Numbered from the stretch's first letter, positions 1-9,093 are shown. The stretch is 64,000 bases of DNA from Candidatus Aerophobota bacterium (GCA_002401865.1 NVUK01000006.1:1-64000); one strand, 5' to 3'. The notes: generated by a model from the letters alone, not told the origin. A program made the numbers and translations.

Positions 1-387
1 ACAAGCATCTAATAATACATTTACAGAGTCAGCACTTGTTTCTCTAAAGTTGATAGTAACAGATGGTTTACCAATAGAGCTATTTTCAATAAAAGCTCTT
101 GCTACACCTGCCGTACCCTCAGGTCTTAAGCTCATGTCCCGATTCCCTTTATCTAAAAATTGATACATCTCTTTAGATACAATCTCTGAATGCTCTCCTG
201 CAGCTCTAGTAAAAAGTGCAGTAGATTCAAAAATAGGAGTGGCTATTTCAGAAAAACCGTATAAACGGCTAATTTCACGGCATGCAGACATAACAACAGA
301 CCATAAATGGGAAGATTTCCATGCATCCTTTGTTTGGGTAGGAGAAGGAAATATATCAAATGTCCCCTTAGGGCGTGTATAATGCAT
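1..387 (-). CDS. hisS: Histidyl-tRNA synthetase, N-terminal part (cut by window edge)
   Basis: The first 129 residues are visible; the rest lies before base 1. The enzyme charges tRNA-His in the cytoplasm. The start MHYTRPKGTFDIFP contains the PKGTFD signature of HisRS, followed by FTRAAGEHSEIVSKEMY and the class II motif 2 stretch LRPEGTAGVARA. The ATG at 387 begins a protein of expected phase with no upstream extension. In Chlamydia hisS is the neighbour of uhpC; here one orphan gene (482-1093) lies between them. Identification from motifs is firm; completeness cannot be judged. Confidence 0.95.
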   Translation of the reverse strand, partial: MHYTRPKGTFDIFPSPTQTKDAWKSSHLWSVVMSACREISRLYGFSEIATPIFESTALFTRAAGEHSEIVSKEMYQFLDKGNRDMSLRPEGTAGVARAFIENSSIGKPSVTINFRETSADSVNVLLDAC

Positions 388-481
388 AAGCAATCAAATG
401 TAGTTGTTACCGAGCCTACTTACCTTCGGCGATGAGAATGAGTATAAAGAATTTATAAGCCAGGTGTCAAGGAAGAAGCTT

Positions 482-1093
482 TTAAGTGATTAGGTCAATT
501 TTTTTGATCCACGTAGAAAGTGTAGATGAAGAACTCTTGTCATTCTTGAGAGTTAAAAATAGCATAGTAAGTTCGGCAGGTATAGGTAAGGGAGGGCTAA
601 TTTTTTCCTGGGATAAGAAGTGACCCAAAGGTGGGGATTTATTTTTTGAAAAAACTGTAATGGAGTAAAGCAAGTCAGTAAGTATTTTGTAATCGGCTAC
701 TAACTTCCATTTAGCTTTTTGCGATAGACGCATCTGTTTATCAATATCGAGCCAAACAGAGGACAAATGTTCATAAAGCTCATTAAATGCTTCTTGAGGT
801 AGAGAGGGGATTTTGTTAAAAAAATATTTTAAATCCAGTAAAGAATAAATTAAAGGTGTTGGAAAAGGGGATTGTGCTATTTTTTTATGTTGTCTGACAA
901 TTTTTGAAAGCTTATTTAACAATAAATTTAAAGCAGATACAAGCGAAATTTCTTCCTCAGAAGTTTCATTCTCTTCCCATTGGCTATAAGGCTCTTTTTC
1001 ACGCCTTTCACGCTCGGCTTCATTGACACGTACTTGAGGGTAATCAATCTTGTCAGGAGTCAGATTTCTATTAAATTCAGGAAAAAAAGTCAT
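482..1093 (-). CDS. Hypothetical protein (203 aa)
   Basis: I do not recognise this protein. It starts MTFFPEFNRNLTPDKIDYP, has a very charged segment at about residues 24-50 (REREKEP..., ENETSEEE) and then looks helical with hydrophobic heptads (SLVSALNLLLNKLSKIVR, IYSLLDLKYFF). There is no signal peptide, transmembrane segment or cysteine pattern. It could be an all-helical cytoplasmic or secreted protein. It lies between hisS and uhpC, transcribed with hisS and divergently from uhpC. It looks real because the frame is open and nothing competes on the other strand. Confidence 0.6.
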   Translation of the reverse strand: MTFFPEFNRNLTPDKIDYPQVRVNEAERERREKEPYSQWEENETSEEEISLVSALNLLLNKLSKIVRQHKKIAQSPFPTPLIYSLLDLKYFFNKIPSLPQEAFNELYEHLSSVWLDIDKQMRLSQKAKWKLVADYKILTDLLYSITVFSKNKSPPLGHFLSQEKISPPLPIPAELTMLFLTLKNDKSSSSTLSTWIKKIDLIT

Positions 1094-1225
1094 AAATTTT
1101 TATATGTTAAGGTTTATCTTTTTAAAGTGAGCGGTTTCTTAAATATTTGTAATAGTTTAATTTTATTTAATATTAAAACTAAAACGAAATGTTTACAACA
1201 TTAAAAAACTGACCATTAACAAAGC

Positions 1226-1254
1226 TTGGAATGAAAATCGATTTTTGTTATAAT
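1226..1254 (+). promoter_or_regulatory. Strong sigma70/sigma66-type promoter of uhpC
   Basis: TTGGAA at 1226-1231 and a perfect TATAAT at 1249-1254 are separated by 17 bp. Transcription should start near 1260-1262, only a few bases before the uhpC ATG at 1266, so the mRNA would be almost leaderless. Confidence 0.75.
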
Positions 1255-1265
1255 GGGGCAAATTC

Positions 1266-2657
1266 ATGCCGAAAGGGCTTTCGAGTTATTTTGGACCAAG
1301 AAAAGGACAAATTTTGGGTTTATTTGATTTTGTTTCACAATTTAAGCAACCAGTTGACGTAGGGGCTACTCACGAAGAGCGAGAGATCAAAGAGAAGTAT
1401 CGCTATTGGAGATTCCGTGTTTTTTATAGCATGTATATAGGATATGCATTGTTTTATTTTACGAGGAAAAGTTTTACTTTTGCTATGCCTGGAATGATCA
1501 ATGATCTTGGGTTTGATAAATCAGAGCTGGGGTTTTTAGGGAGCATGCTAGCGATCACTTATGGGATTAGTAAGTTCCTCAGTGGTATATTGTCAGATAA
1601 ATCAAGCCTACGTTACTTCATGTCTATAGGACTGGTGTTAACTGGTGTGGCGAATATTTTCTTTGGCTTATCGTCCTCTATTATGCTTTTTGCGCTGTTT
1701 TTAGCGATGAATGGTTTTTTTCAAGGGTGGGGAGCTCCTCCTTGTGCAAAACTTCTCTCTTATTGGTATTCCCAAACAGAGCGGGGGCGTTGGTGGGGAC
1801 TATGGAATACTTCTCATAATATTGGCGGAGCGTTAATCCCTCTGCTGTGTGCTTTTGCTATTCAGACGTTTGGGTGGCGTTATGCTATGTATGCTCCTGG
1901 CGTTGCGGCGATTGTCACAGGGTTTTTTTTAATGAACCGTATCAGAGACAGACCTAGTGAAGTAGGTCTTCCTGATGTAGAAGTATTTCGTCATGATATA
2001 GGGTGCCATGAGGATGATAAACAAGATAAAGAAAGTGCAAAAGATGTGTTGATCAAGTATGTGCTTAAAAATAAGTTTATGTGGATTTTAGCTATTTCGT
2101 TCTTCTTTGTTTACATCGTACGCACGGCGGTAAATGATTGGATTTGTCTCTATTTGATAGAAGTCAAAGGTTACTCGGTATTTCTTGCCAGCTCTTGTGT
2201 TTCTTGGTTTGAAATTGGGGGTATGTTTGGAAGTCTTACTGCAGGGTGGTTATCTGACACTATATTTAGAGGTAAACGAGGCCCTGTCAATGTGATGTTT
2301 TCAGCAGGAGTGGGAGTCGTTTTACTTTCGTGGTTCTTCATGCCAGGAAGCAGTATAGCTATGATGTCGACACTGATGTTTACGGTAGGATTTTTCATTT
2401 TTGGTCCTCAGATGCTCATTGGAATGGCAGCGGCGGAGCTTGCAGGCAAAAAGGCTGCGGGTAGTGCTACAGGATTTGTTGGTTTTTTTGCTTATATGGG
2501 AGCGGCCGTAGCAGGTTATCCTGTGGGTAAAATTACTCAAACTTATGGATGGCCTGGATTCTTTATGTTGTTAGCGTGTTGTTCTGCTATAGCTACGACA
2601 CTTTTATTTCCCCTTTGGTCTAAAAAACCGCATGGAGAAGTCGTTGCAACTAATTAG
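1266..2657 (+). CDS. uhpC: UhpC-like hexose-phosphate transporter/antiporter (MFS, OPA family)
   Basis: This is a 463-residue, twelve-helix inner-membrane protein of the organophosphate:phosphate antiporter branch of the MFS. In chlamydiae UhpC imports glucose-6-phosphate from the host in exchange for phosphate. The family-typical stretch YALFYFTRKSFTFAMPGM occurs near residues 60-80, with ITYGISKFLSGILSDKSS after it and NDWICLYLIEVKGY at the start of the second half. A soluble N-terminus of about 45 residues precedes the first helix. Position next to dnaE matches CT544-CT545 of C. trachomatis. The start lies about 12 bases after a perfect -10 box and has no Shine-Dalgarno. Confidence 0.92.
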   Translation: MPKGLSSYFGPRKGQILGLFDFVSQFKQPVDVGATHEEREIKEKYRYWRFRVFYSMYIGYALFYFTRKSFTFAMPGMINDLGFDKSELGFLGSMLAITYGISKFLSGILSDKSSLRYFMSIGLVLTGVANIFFGLSSSIMLFALFLAMNGFFQGWGAPPCAKLLSYWYSQTERGRWWGLWNTSHNIGGALIPLLCAFAIQTFGWRYAMYAPGVAAIVTGFFLMNRIRDRPSEVGLPDVEVFRHDIGCHEDDKQDKESAKDVLIKYVLKNKFMWILAISFFFVYIVRTAVNDWICLYLIEVKGYSVFLASSCVSWFEIGGMFGSLTAGWLSDTIFRGKRGPVNVMFSAGVGVVLLSWFFMPGSSIAMMSTLMFTVGFFIFGPQMLIGMAAAELAGKKAAGSATGFVGFFAYMGAAVAGYPVGKITQTYGWPGFFMLLACCSAIATTLLFPLWSKKPHGEVVATN

Positions 2658-2710
2658 TTTTTCAGGTTATAAACAGCACTTCAGAAACACTTGTCTTATC
2701 TGGCCCTATT

Positions 2711-2782
2711 ATGAGCTATGTCCCTCTTCATACGCACTCTGAGTATTCTATACTGAATCAAACATCTCCATTGATGCTTTGA
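2711..2782 (+). pseudogene. dnaE: Frameshifted 5' end of dnaE (PHP domain N-terminus)
   Basis: From the ATG at 2711 the frame reads MSYVPLHTHSEYSIL and then runs into a stop at 2780-2782. YVPLHTHSEYSIL is the conserved beginning of a bacterial DnaE PHP domain. The long dnaE frame, read backwards from 2779, gives SNISIDALIK starting at 2758. One additional base near 2755-2756 would join the two as ...YSIL-E-SNISIDALIK..., the spacing expected for the family. This is therefore a single-base deletion or a sequencing error, not an independent gene. Confidence 0.8.
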
Positions 2783-5700
2783 TTAAGCAAGCAACAAATT
2801 TTGGTTTAAAAGCGCTTGCGCTAACCGATTTTGGGAATTTGCATGGTGTAGTGGATTTTTATAAAAAAGCTACGTCGGCCTCTATTAAGCCTATTATTGG
2901 TCTTGAAATTATGGTAGCTCCAGGATCTATGCATGAAAAAAAGAAGGTGTATGGGCAACAGCCGGGCTACTCTATAATTTTATTAGCTAAAAACAATGTA
3001 GGGTATAAAAATTTATGCACTCTCACATCGCTTGGGTTTACGCAGGGATTTTACTACTACCCTAGAATTGATAGAGATACTCTGCAAAAATATTCTAACG
3101 GTTTGATTGCTCTGTCTGGTCCTACTACGGGTCTTTTTGGCTCGGCTGTTTTATCCGGTAGTAGCGAAAAGCTGGATGAAATGATGGCTTTTTTTATCCA
3201 AACTTTTGGTAAAGACTTTTATTTAGAGATGCAGCGCCATAACATGAGCGAGGAGACGATTAAAAGTCATGGGTTTGATTCAGAAGCGTGGCTTTACCGT
3301 CACCATTTAGATCATATAGCTAAGCAAACAGAGCTCAATAACGCGCTGGTGCAAATTTCTAAGAAGTGGGGATCGAAGATCGTTGCAACTAATGATGCAC
3401 ACTATTTACTGGACCAAGATTGGAAGGCGCAAGAAATTTTGATGAATATCCAGTCAGGAGAAACGTTAGAGATTATTGACAGAGATGGTTATGGCAATAC
3501 AACCAGGCGCTATCTCAATCCTAAGAGAAAAGTGCTACCATCACATGAGCACTACTTCAAATCACCTGCTATGATGGAACAGCTTTTTAGTGATCAGCCA
3601 GAGGCTATAAAGTGTAGTCAAGAGATAGCAGATCAGTGCGAGGTAGAAATTGATTTTAACAAACGGTATTACCCCGTATTTGTGCCTCCCCATTTAGAGG
3701 GAAAAGAGCTGAATGAAAAAGAGAGGCGAGTAGAGGTATCGAATTTTTTACGTCAGCTTTGTGAAGTAGCTATCCCTAATAGATATAATCAAGAGGCGCT
3801 TGATAAGATTCAAGAGCAATACCCAGGAGAGAAACCGTTAGAGGTAATTCATAAACGCCTTGAGTATGAATTAGAGATTATTATTAGCAAAGAAATGGCG
3901 GATTATCTACTTATTGTTTACGACTTTATAGCGTGGGCAAAAGGAGAGGATATTCCTGTAGGGCCAGGAAGAGGTTCAGGAGCTGGATCTATTGTGCTCT
4001 ACCTTATTGGTATTACAGATATAGATCCGCTCCGTTTCAATCTTTTCTTTGAAAGATTCATTAATCCAGAAAGAATGTCTTATCCCGATATTGACGTGGA
4101 TATTTGTATGCATAGGCGTCATGAGGTGATTGCTTATACCATTAAGAAATATGGAAAAGATCAAGTGGCTCAGATTATTACGTTTGGTAAAATGAAAGCG
4201 AAGATGGCTATTAAGGATGTGGGACGTGTTTTGGCAGTGCCCCTTTCTAAGGTGAATAGTATCGCTAAAATGATACCGGATGATCTGGGTATAACGATTG
4301 AAAAAGCATTGGAAATCAATCCAGAATTTTCTCAAATGCTCTCCAACGATAAAGAAGCCAAACTTGTTATAGATTATGCGCTGAAGTTGGAGGGGTGTGT
4401 GCGTAACACAGGGATTCATGCTGCAGGTATTATTATTTCCGCCAAACCTCTTGCAGAAGTGATTCCCATTTGTACATCCAAAGAATCAGATATGATGGTT
4501 ACGCAGTTTGCTATGAAACCGGTAGAGGCGGTCGGAATGTTGAAAGTGGACTTTTTGGGATTGAAAACGTTGACATCGATATCGCAGGCGGTGAAGGCTA
4601 TAAAAGAGAGTCAAGGTGTCGACATAGATTGGGTAAGGTTGCCCCTGGATGATAAAAAAACTTTCGACTTATTGAATCAAGGAAAAACTAACGGCATTTT
4701 TCAGTTAGAATCTTCGGGAATGCAGCAATTGGCCAAGCAGTTGCATATTGATAGTTTTGAGGAAATCGTTGCTGTAGGCGCCCTATATAGACCGGGGCCT
4801 ATGTCTATGATCCCTAGCTATATTGAGCGTAAGCATGGTAGGGAAAAAGTAGAGATAGACCACCCTTTAATGGAGAAAGTTTTAGAAGAGACTTATGGCA
4901 TTATGGTTTACCAAGAGCAAGTTATGCAAATCGCTTCGCTGTTGGCTGGTTATAGCTTGGGTGAGGGTGATCTTTTAAGACGGGCTATGGGTAAAAAAGA
5001 TCGAGAGGAGATGGCTCGCCAAAGGGAAAAGTTTCAAAAAGGAGCGTTGGAGAAAGGAATCGCGGAAGAGAAATCGATCCTTATTTTTGATAAGATTGAA
5101 AAATTTGCCTCGTATGGATTTAACAAATCGCATGCGGCAGCTTATGGCTATTTGAGTTATGTGACGGCCTTTTTAAAAGCGAATTACCCTAAGCAGTGGC
5201 TTTCAGCGCTGATGACTTGTGATAAAGATGATGTTTCCAAGCTTGCCAAACATATTCGAGAAGCGGAGTCGATGTCTATTGCTATTTTGCCCCCGAGTGT
5301 TAATGAAGCGGGAATAGATTTTAAGGCGGTAGAAGATGGTATACGCTTTGCTCTTCCAGGGATCAAAGGTGTGGGTGTAGGAGCGGTAGAAGCTATTGTT
5401 AACGAGAGAGATAAAGGGGGGAAGTTTCTTTCTCTTTACCATTTTTTAAAGCGGACAGAGGCTACCAAAGTAGGAAAAAAAGTAGTTGAAAACCTAGTGC
5501 AAGCGGGTAGTTTTGATTTTACTGATTGGCATAGAAATTCTCTTTTAAAAGCGATTGAGCCTATTTTTGAAAGGACATCGTTGATGCAAAAAGAAGAATC
5601 TGGTGGGGTGATGGATTTTTTTGAACAAAAAGTAAAAGAGGATCATGACCCTTTTGAGCATATGAAAAATCAGGGCGATGCACCTGCAAAAAGAGATGTT

Positions 5701-6444
5701 TTGATGAAGGAGAAAGAGCTTCTTGGTTTTTTTCTAACAGATCATCCTATGAATGCTTACAAGAAGCTTATTAAAAAATTGGGATGCCAATCTTTTGATG
5801 TTTTTAATCGTTTAGACGATAAGAGTGTGATTCGGTCGGCTTGTATTGTAGAGAGTGTTAAAGTGCGTATTTCTGCAAAGACACAAAAAAAGTTTGCTAT
5901 TTTAGCTATTTCTGATGGTGTTGAGCATATGGAATTGCCTGTTTGGGCAAATATGTATCATGAAAAAATGGATCTTTGTGAGGAAAATCGTTTGCTGGTT
6001 GGTTTTTTTCAAATGGATAAATCTGAAGGGATGCTCCGCTTAAGGTGCCGAGATTTATTTGACCTGGAAACAATTAGTGAAGATCAGATCCATGAGATGG
6101 ATACACGTTTTGATACGTTAAAAAGGAATATACAAAGGGAAGCGTCTTTACCAAGAAGCGCGCCAAAGCAGGAAAAAAAGGAAAAACTTAAGACAATGTT
6201 AAGTGTAAAAGTACCGATTAATAATTTGAGATTTACTCAAATACTCAAGTTAAAAACAATACTTGAGAATAATGGAGGGAGCAACTTAGTAGAAATTATT
6301 TTTACTGAAGGGCAGAGTACTGTTGCTAAACTCCAAATGGAAGCGTCTAGAGGAGTAGAAGAGTGTGATGAGCTGAAAAAAGCGTTAAAAGAATTTTCTT
6401 TTATTCAAAGCTTTTCATTTGAGCAAGAACATAGTACAATGTAG
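2779..6444 (+). CDS. dnaE: DNA polymerase III alpha subunit
   Basis: This is the catalytic replicative polymerase. The open frame from a TTG at 2779 gives 1221 residues; the true N-terminus (about 22 residues) lies in another frame upstream at 2711. Seen in order: remaining PHP domain (LALTDFGNLHGVVDFYKKA, NDAHYLL), polymerase core with GPGRGSGAGSIVLYL (about 394), the metal-binding PDIDVDICMHRRHE (about 436), RNTGIHAAG, GALYRPGPMSMIP, YGIMVYQEQVMQIA and FNKSHAAAYGYLSY, then HhH and OB-fold regions. It follows uhpC closely, as in Chlamydia. If the frameshift is real, initiation at TTG would remove the first PHP strand and its HTH motif while leaving the polymerase active site intact. Confidence 0.95.
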   Translation: MIKQATNFGLKALALTDFGNLHGVVDFYKKATSASIKPIIGLEIMVAPGSMHEKKKVYGQQPGYSIILLAKNNVGYKNLCTLTSLGFTQGFYYYPRIDRDTLQKYSNGLIALSGPTTGLFGSAVLSGSSEKLDEMMAFFIQTFGKDFYLEMQRHNMSEETIKSHGFDSEAWLYRHHLDHIAKQTELNNALVQISKKWGSKIVATNDAHYLLDQDWKAQEILMNIQSGETLEIIDRDGYGNTTRRYLNPKRKVLPSHEHYFKSPAMMEQLFSDQPEAIKCSQEIADQCEVEIDFNKRYYPVFVPPHLEGKELNEKERRVEVSNFLRQLCEVAIPNRYNQEALDKIQEQYPGEKPLEVIHKRLEYELEIIISKEMADYLLIVYDFIAWAKGEDIPVGPGRGSGAGSIVLYLIGITDIDPLRFNLFFERFINPERMSYPDIDVDICMHRRHEVIAYTIKKYGKDQVAQIITFGKMKAKMAIKDVGRVLAVPLSKVNSIAKMIPDDLGITIEKALEINPEFSQMLSNDKEAKLVIDYALKLEGCVRNTGIHAAGIIISAKPLAEVIPICTSKESDMMVTQFAMKPVEAVGMLKVDFLGLKTLTSISQAVKAIKESQGVDIDWVRLPLDDKKTFDLLNQGKTNGIFQLESSGMQQLAKQLHIDSFEEIVAVGALYRPGPMSMIPSYIERKHGREKVEIDHPLMEKVLEETYGIMVYQEQVMQIASLLAGYSLGEGDLLRRAMGKKDREEMARQREKFQKGALEKGIAEEKSILIFDKIEKFASYGFNKSHAAAYGYLSYVTAFLKANYPKQWLSALMTCDKDDVSKLAKHIREAESMSIAILPPSVNEAGIDFKAVEDGIRFALPGIKGVGVGAVEAIVNERDKGGKFLSLYHFLKRTEATKVGKKVVENLVQAGSFDFTDWHRNSLLKAIEPIFERTSLMQKEESGGVMDFFEQKVKEDHDPFEHMKNQGDAPAKRDVLMKEKELLGFFLTDHPMNAYKKLIKKLGCQSFDVFNRLDDKSVIRSACIVESVKVRISAKTQKKFAILAISDGVEHMELPVWANMYHEKMDLCEENRLLVGFFQMDKSEGMLRLRCRDLFDLETISEDQIHEMDTRFDTLKRNIQREASLPRSAPKQEKKEKLKTMLSVKVPINNLRFTQILKLKTILENNGGSNLVEIIFTEGQSTVAKLQMEASRGVEECDELKKALKEFSFIQSFSFEQEHSTM

Positions 6445-6476
6445 AGTTGTTACAAGAACTTTCGTGGGTCTAATAT

Positions 6477-7535
6477 ATGGTCAAGAGAAGAATTTTTTTA
6501 CCTCTAATGTTAATGCTAGCTTGCTTTGCTTCTACGGGAGTGTATGCGGTGAGTGTTGAAGCTAATGTGGAGTATGAAAATGCTTCCGATTACTACCGTA
6601 GAATGGTGACATCTATGCAAGAGAAGCATTGGAGAGAAGCTTGTTTTTACGGGGAAGAGTTAGTAGCACGTTTTCCAGACAGTCCTCTTTCTTTTGAAAC
6701 TTATTTTACACTGGGTGAAGCTTCTTTTAACTTAGCATCGTATGAAAAAGCCAATGAGTTTTTTACCTCCTACCTCAAGAATGACCCTAGTCCCAAATAC
6801 TTTCAAAAAACCCTTGCCTACAAGTTCTCTATTGCTGAAGCGTTTGATAAAGGACATAAAAAGCATCTTTTTGGAGTACAAAAGCTTCCTAAGCTTTTGA
6901 AAGGTTATGAGGATGCGATAGCTCTTTATGATGAGGTAATCACCACACTTCCCAGAGATCCTTTAGCAGCGAGGTCTTTATACCAAAAGGGGATGTTACT
7001 ACTAAAGCAAGAAGAGTATACGAAAAGTATAGACACTCTTCAAACGCTTATTCGCCGTTTTCCTAGGCATGCATTAACCCCTCAAGCGTATGTGGGAGTT
7101 TGCCAGGTTTATGCAACGCATTATGAAAATGTTTTTGCTGATCCTGACTATTTAGATTTAGCAGAAATTAATTTAAGAAAATTTAAATTTGATTTCCCTG
7201 GTGAGTCAAGGGTTCAAGAGTGTGAAAGCTTTATCCTTTCTATGAAAGAATATCTAGCTGCAGATTTGTACGAGATAGGGGATTTTTATAGGCGTACAAA
7301 AAAAACAAAAGCAGCGGCTATCTATTTTTCTAAAATTTTGAAAAAGTATCCTGAAACTTCCTTTGCAACAAAAGCAAAACGCTTTTTAGCAAAAAAAGAG
7401 TTTCAATCAGCTCTTGAAGAAGTGAAGTACGAGCAAGAAGAAGAGAAACAAGCTTTGGAGAAAAAAACTTTAGAGCAGAGAGATGATTCTTTACTTGTAG
7501 AGCAGTATGAAGAAATGCCTGTTATTGAAAACTAG
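6477..7535 (+). CDS. BamD-like periplasmic/outer-membrane TPR protein
   Basis: A 352-residue protein with a signal peptide (MVKRRIFLPLMLMLACFASTG; cleavage probably near VYA). It is followed by TPR-like repeats with the usual YxxALxxYxxxIxxFPxxxxxxxAxY spacing, for example YTKSIDTLQTLIRRFPRHAL and AAIYFSKILKKYPETSF. The arrangement ADLYEIGDFYRRTKKTKAAAIYFSKIL resembles BamD, the lipoprotein that works with BamA in outer-membrane protein insertion. A Cys at the end of the hydrophobic segment (LMLAC) could be a lipobox. The C-terminal 40 residues are Glu/Lys rich. It lies between dnaE and the LptE-like gene and overlaps the latter by 29 bases. Function is inferred from fold pattern and position. 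Confidence 0.75.
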   Translation: MVKRRIFLPLMLMLACFASTGVYAVSVEANVEYENASDYYRRMVTSMQEKHWREACFYGEELVARFPDSPLSFETYFTLGEASFNLASYEKANEFFTSYLKNDPSPKYFQKTLAYKFSIAEAFDKGHKKHLFGVQKLPKLLKGYEDAIALYDEVITTLPRDPLAARSLYQKGMLLLKQEEYTKSIDTLQTLIRRFPRHALTPQAYVGVCQVYATHYENVFADPDYLDLAEINLRKFKFDFPGESRVQECESFILSMKEYLAADLYEIGDFYRRTKKTKAAAIYFSKILKKYPETSFATKAKRFLAKKEFQSALEEVKYEQEEEKQALEKKTLEQRDDSLLVEQYEEMPVIEN

Positions 7536-8154
7536 TTTATTGGCGGCAATGCTACTGCTACTGGCAGGGTGCGTGCCGCGTCAAGCTGCCGAGACAACGG
7601 GCGTTAGTTCAGGCAAAACCACAGCGAGTATAGCAGTGCCTTTAGTTAAAGGTGATAGCCAAGGGGAAATTACGGCAGCCATTATCCGAGGCCTGTGTAA
7701 TAACTCCATTTGTTGGGAGTACCAACCTAGCTCCAGCGGAGCTGAATACACGGTGCATTTGACCGTTATATCTCAAGAGAAAGATCCTATTGGCTATAGG
7801 TATGACCGTGAAGATTTTACTAAGACAAAAATAGACCGTTTGATTCAAGATGAGGTAAGACGTACACTTGTTTTACAAGGGGTTTTATATCGCAGAGGTG
7901 AGAAAAAACCTGCTGTCGAGCCTTTTAGAATAGAGGGGAGTTGTGCGTATGATTATATCAATTCTCACGCTCTTTTTGATGCGGCTTTTGTCAATGATGA
8001 GGGAGATTTAGAGTCTGTTTTAGAATTTTCTCTTGGGCAATTAGACGCTTTGGATGGTGCTGAAGATGCTTCTAGAAATGCGCTTTTTGAATCGGCGGCA
8101 CAAAATTTTGTTCAAGGCCTTGATCATTTATACTACCAACTAAAAAATCCTTAA
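7507..8154 (+). CDS. Outer-membrane lipoprotein, LptE-like
   Basis: This 215-residue protein begins with a lipoprotein signal (MKKCLLLKTSLLAAMLLLLAGC, lipobox LAGC). The segment TASIAVPLVKGDSQGEITAAIIRGL and the following strands (EYTVHLTVI, RRTLVLQGVLYR) recall the LptE/RlpB fold, which plugs LptD for LPS export. The likeness is in pattern only. It overlaps the preceding TPR gene by 29 bases, implying co-transcription and perhaps translational coupling. The pair would make an outer-membrane biogenesis unit. Confidence 0.65.
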   Translation: MKKCLLLKTSLLAAMLLLLAGCVPRQAAETTGVSSGKTTASIAVPLVKGDSQGEITAAIIRGLCNNSICWEYQPSSSGAEYTVHLTVISQEKDPIGYRYDREDFTKTKIDRLIQDEVRRTLVLQGVLYRRGEKKPAVEPFRIEGSCAYDYINSHALFDAAFVNDEGDLESVLEFSLGQLDALDGAEDASRNALFESAAQNFVQGLDHLYYQLKNP

Positions 8155-8202
8155 TATTATTCTAATTGTAAAGTTTGCAAAGAAAGGTTTTTTTATTATA
8201 AG

Positions 8203-8227
8203 TAAAAATAAAAATAAAAATAAAAAT
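8203..8227 (+). repeat. Short tandem repeat (AAAAAT hexamer, about four copies)
   Basis: The hexamer TAAAAA is repeated about four times directly in front of the GTG start of rsbW, occupying the place of a ribosome binding site. Such a tract is prone to slippage. Confidence 0.8.
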
Positions 8228-8228
8228 T

Positions 8229-8648
8229 GTGACTAAAGAATATTTTTTAGGTGATTTTACAATCGAGTTAGAAACATTGCCCCATTTCTTGTTATGGAAC
8301 AAAGAGAAAGTTTCTAATGCTCCCTTGAGTGAAATGGATCTTTTTGAGATAGAAGTAGCTTTAGAAGAAGTTTTTGTTAATATTATCAGCTACAGCGGCC
8401 TTTCTAAAACTTCTTTGTTAAAAGAAGACTTATATATCTCAGATCAACTGGTGTGTTGTATTTTAGAAGATTCAGGCAAAGAATTTAATCCTTTAAAAAA
8501 TATTCCCCAAGTGGATGTGACACAAAGTGCAGAGAATAGATCTTTAGGCGGTTTGGGGATTTTTCTGGTGAATGAAATCATGGATCAGCTGAGTTATGAA
8601 AGAGTGGATAATTGCAACCGTTTGACTCTTATCAAATATATAAAATAA
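8229..8648 (+). CDS. rsbW: RsbW-like anti-sigma factor / serine-protein kinase
   Basis: A 139-residue GHKL (histidine-kinase-like ATPase) domain. The N box is ALEEVFVNIISYSG (about 39-52), the G1 box is LEDSGKEFNP (about 78-87), and a glycine-rich lid LGGLGIFLVNEIMD follows. This is the whole of a stand-alone RsbW/SpoIIAB-type switch kinase. In chlamydiae it belongs to an Rsb partner-switching network that senses and controls sigma factor use. The start is GTG, preceded by an A-rich hexamer repeat and no clear Shine-Dalgarno. Position between the LptE-like gene and dacF matches CT549 in C. trachomatis. Confidence 0.85.
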   Translation: MTKEYFLGDFTIELETLPHFLLWNKEKVSNAPLSEMDLFEIEVALEEVFVNIISYSGLSKTSLLKEDLYISDQLVCCILEDSGKEFNPLKNIPQVDVTQSAENRSLGGLGIFLVNEIMDQLSYERVDNCNRLTLIKYIK

Positions 8649-8664
8649 ATTCTAAATTTTTTGG

Positions 8665-9093
8665 TTAATCTTTTTTTAGTGACGATATGGCTTGTTCTGT
8701 GTCGATGACTTCAGAGAGATAATGCTTGATCAATTTAAGCACAAATTTAGGTGTGTTGTACACGCCTTTAGTAGAAAAAACGATTTCTAGATGGGGCTTT
8801 TCTTTATTAATTAAAGCGATTAAAACAAGCGTAGTGGGCTGTTCATCTAAAACTTTAGGAACAATCCAAATAGCAAATTGGTGATTAAAAAGAGTTACTT
8901 TGTCATTGGTCTCGATCACATGGAAATAGTGGGGCAGTTGCTCTATTTCTTGCTTTTCGATAAAATGTTCATGTTTTAAAAGGCCTATTTCTTCTAACAG
9001 AGGAAGAGAAACATTAATAATGCCCTCAGGCATCCAGCTTCCTAGATTCGAAGTAAACTCTTTAAAGGCTTTGTCTAGATGAATGGGAGTCAT
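8665..9093 (-). CDS. Hypothetical protein (142 aa)
   Basis: Not recognised by motif. MTPIHLDKAFKEFTSNLGSW begins a soluble alpha/beta-looking protein with alternating strands (VTLFNHQFAIWIVPKVL, TTLVLIALINKEKPHLEIVFS) and a helical C-terminus (FVLKLIKHYLSEV). No signal peptide is seen. A hypothetical gene occupies the same slot between rsbW and dacF in C. trachomatis (CT550), so this is probably its positional counterpart. It converges on rsbW. Confidence 0.65.
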   Translation of the reverse strand: MTPIHLDKAFKEFTSNLGSWMPEGIINVSLPLLEEIGLLKHEHFIEKQEIEQLPHYFHVIETNDKVTLFNHQFAIWIVPKVLDEQPTTLVLIALINKEKPHLEIVFSTKGVYNTPKFVLKLIKHYLSEVIDTEQAISSLKKD

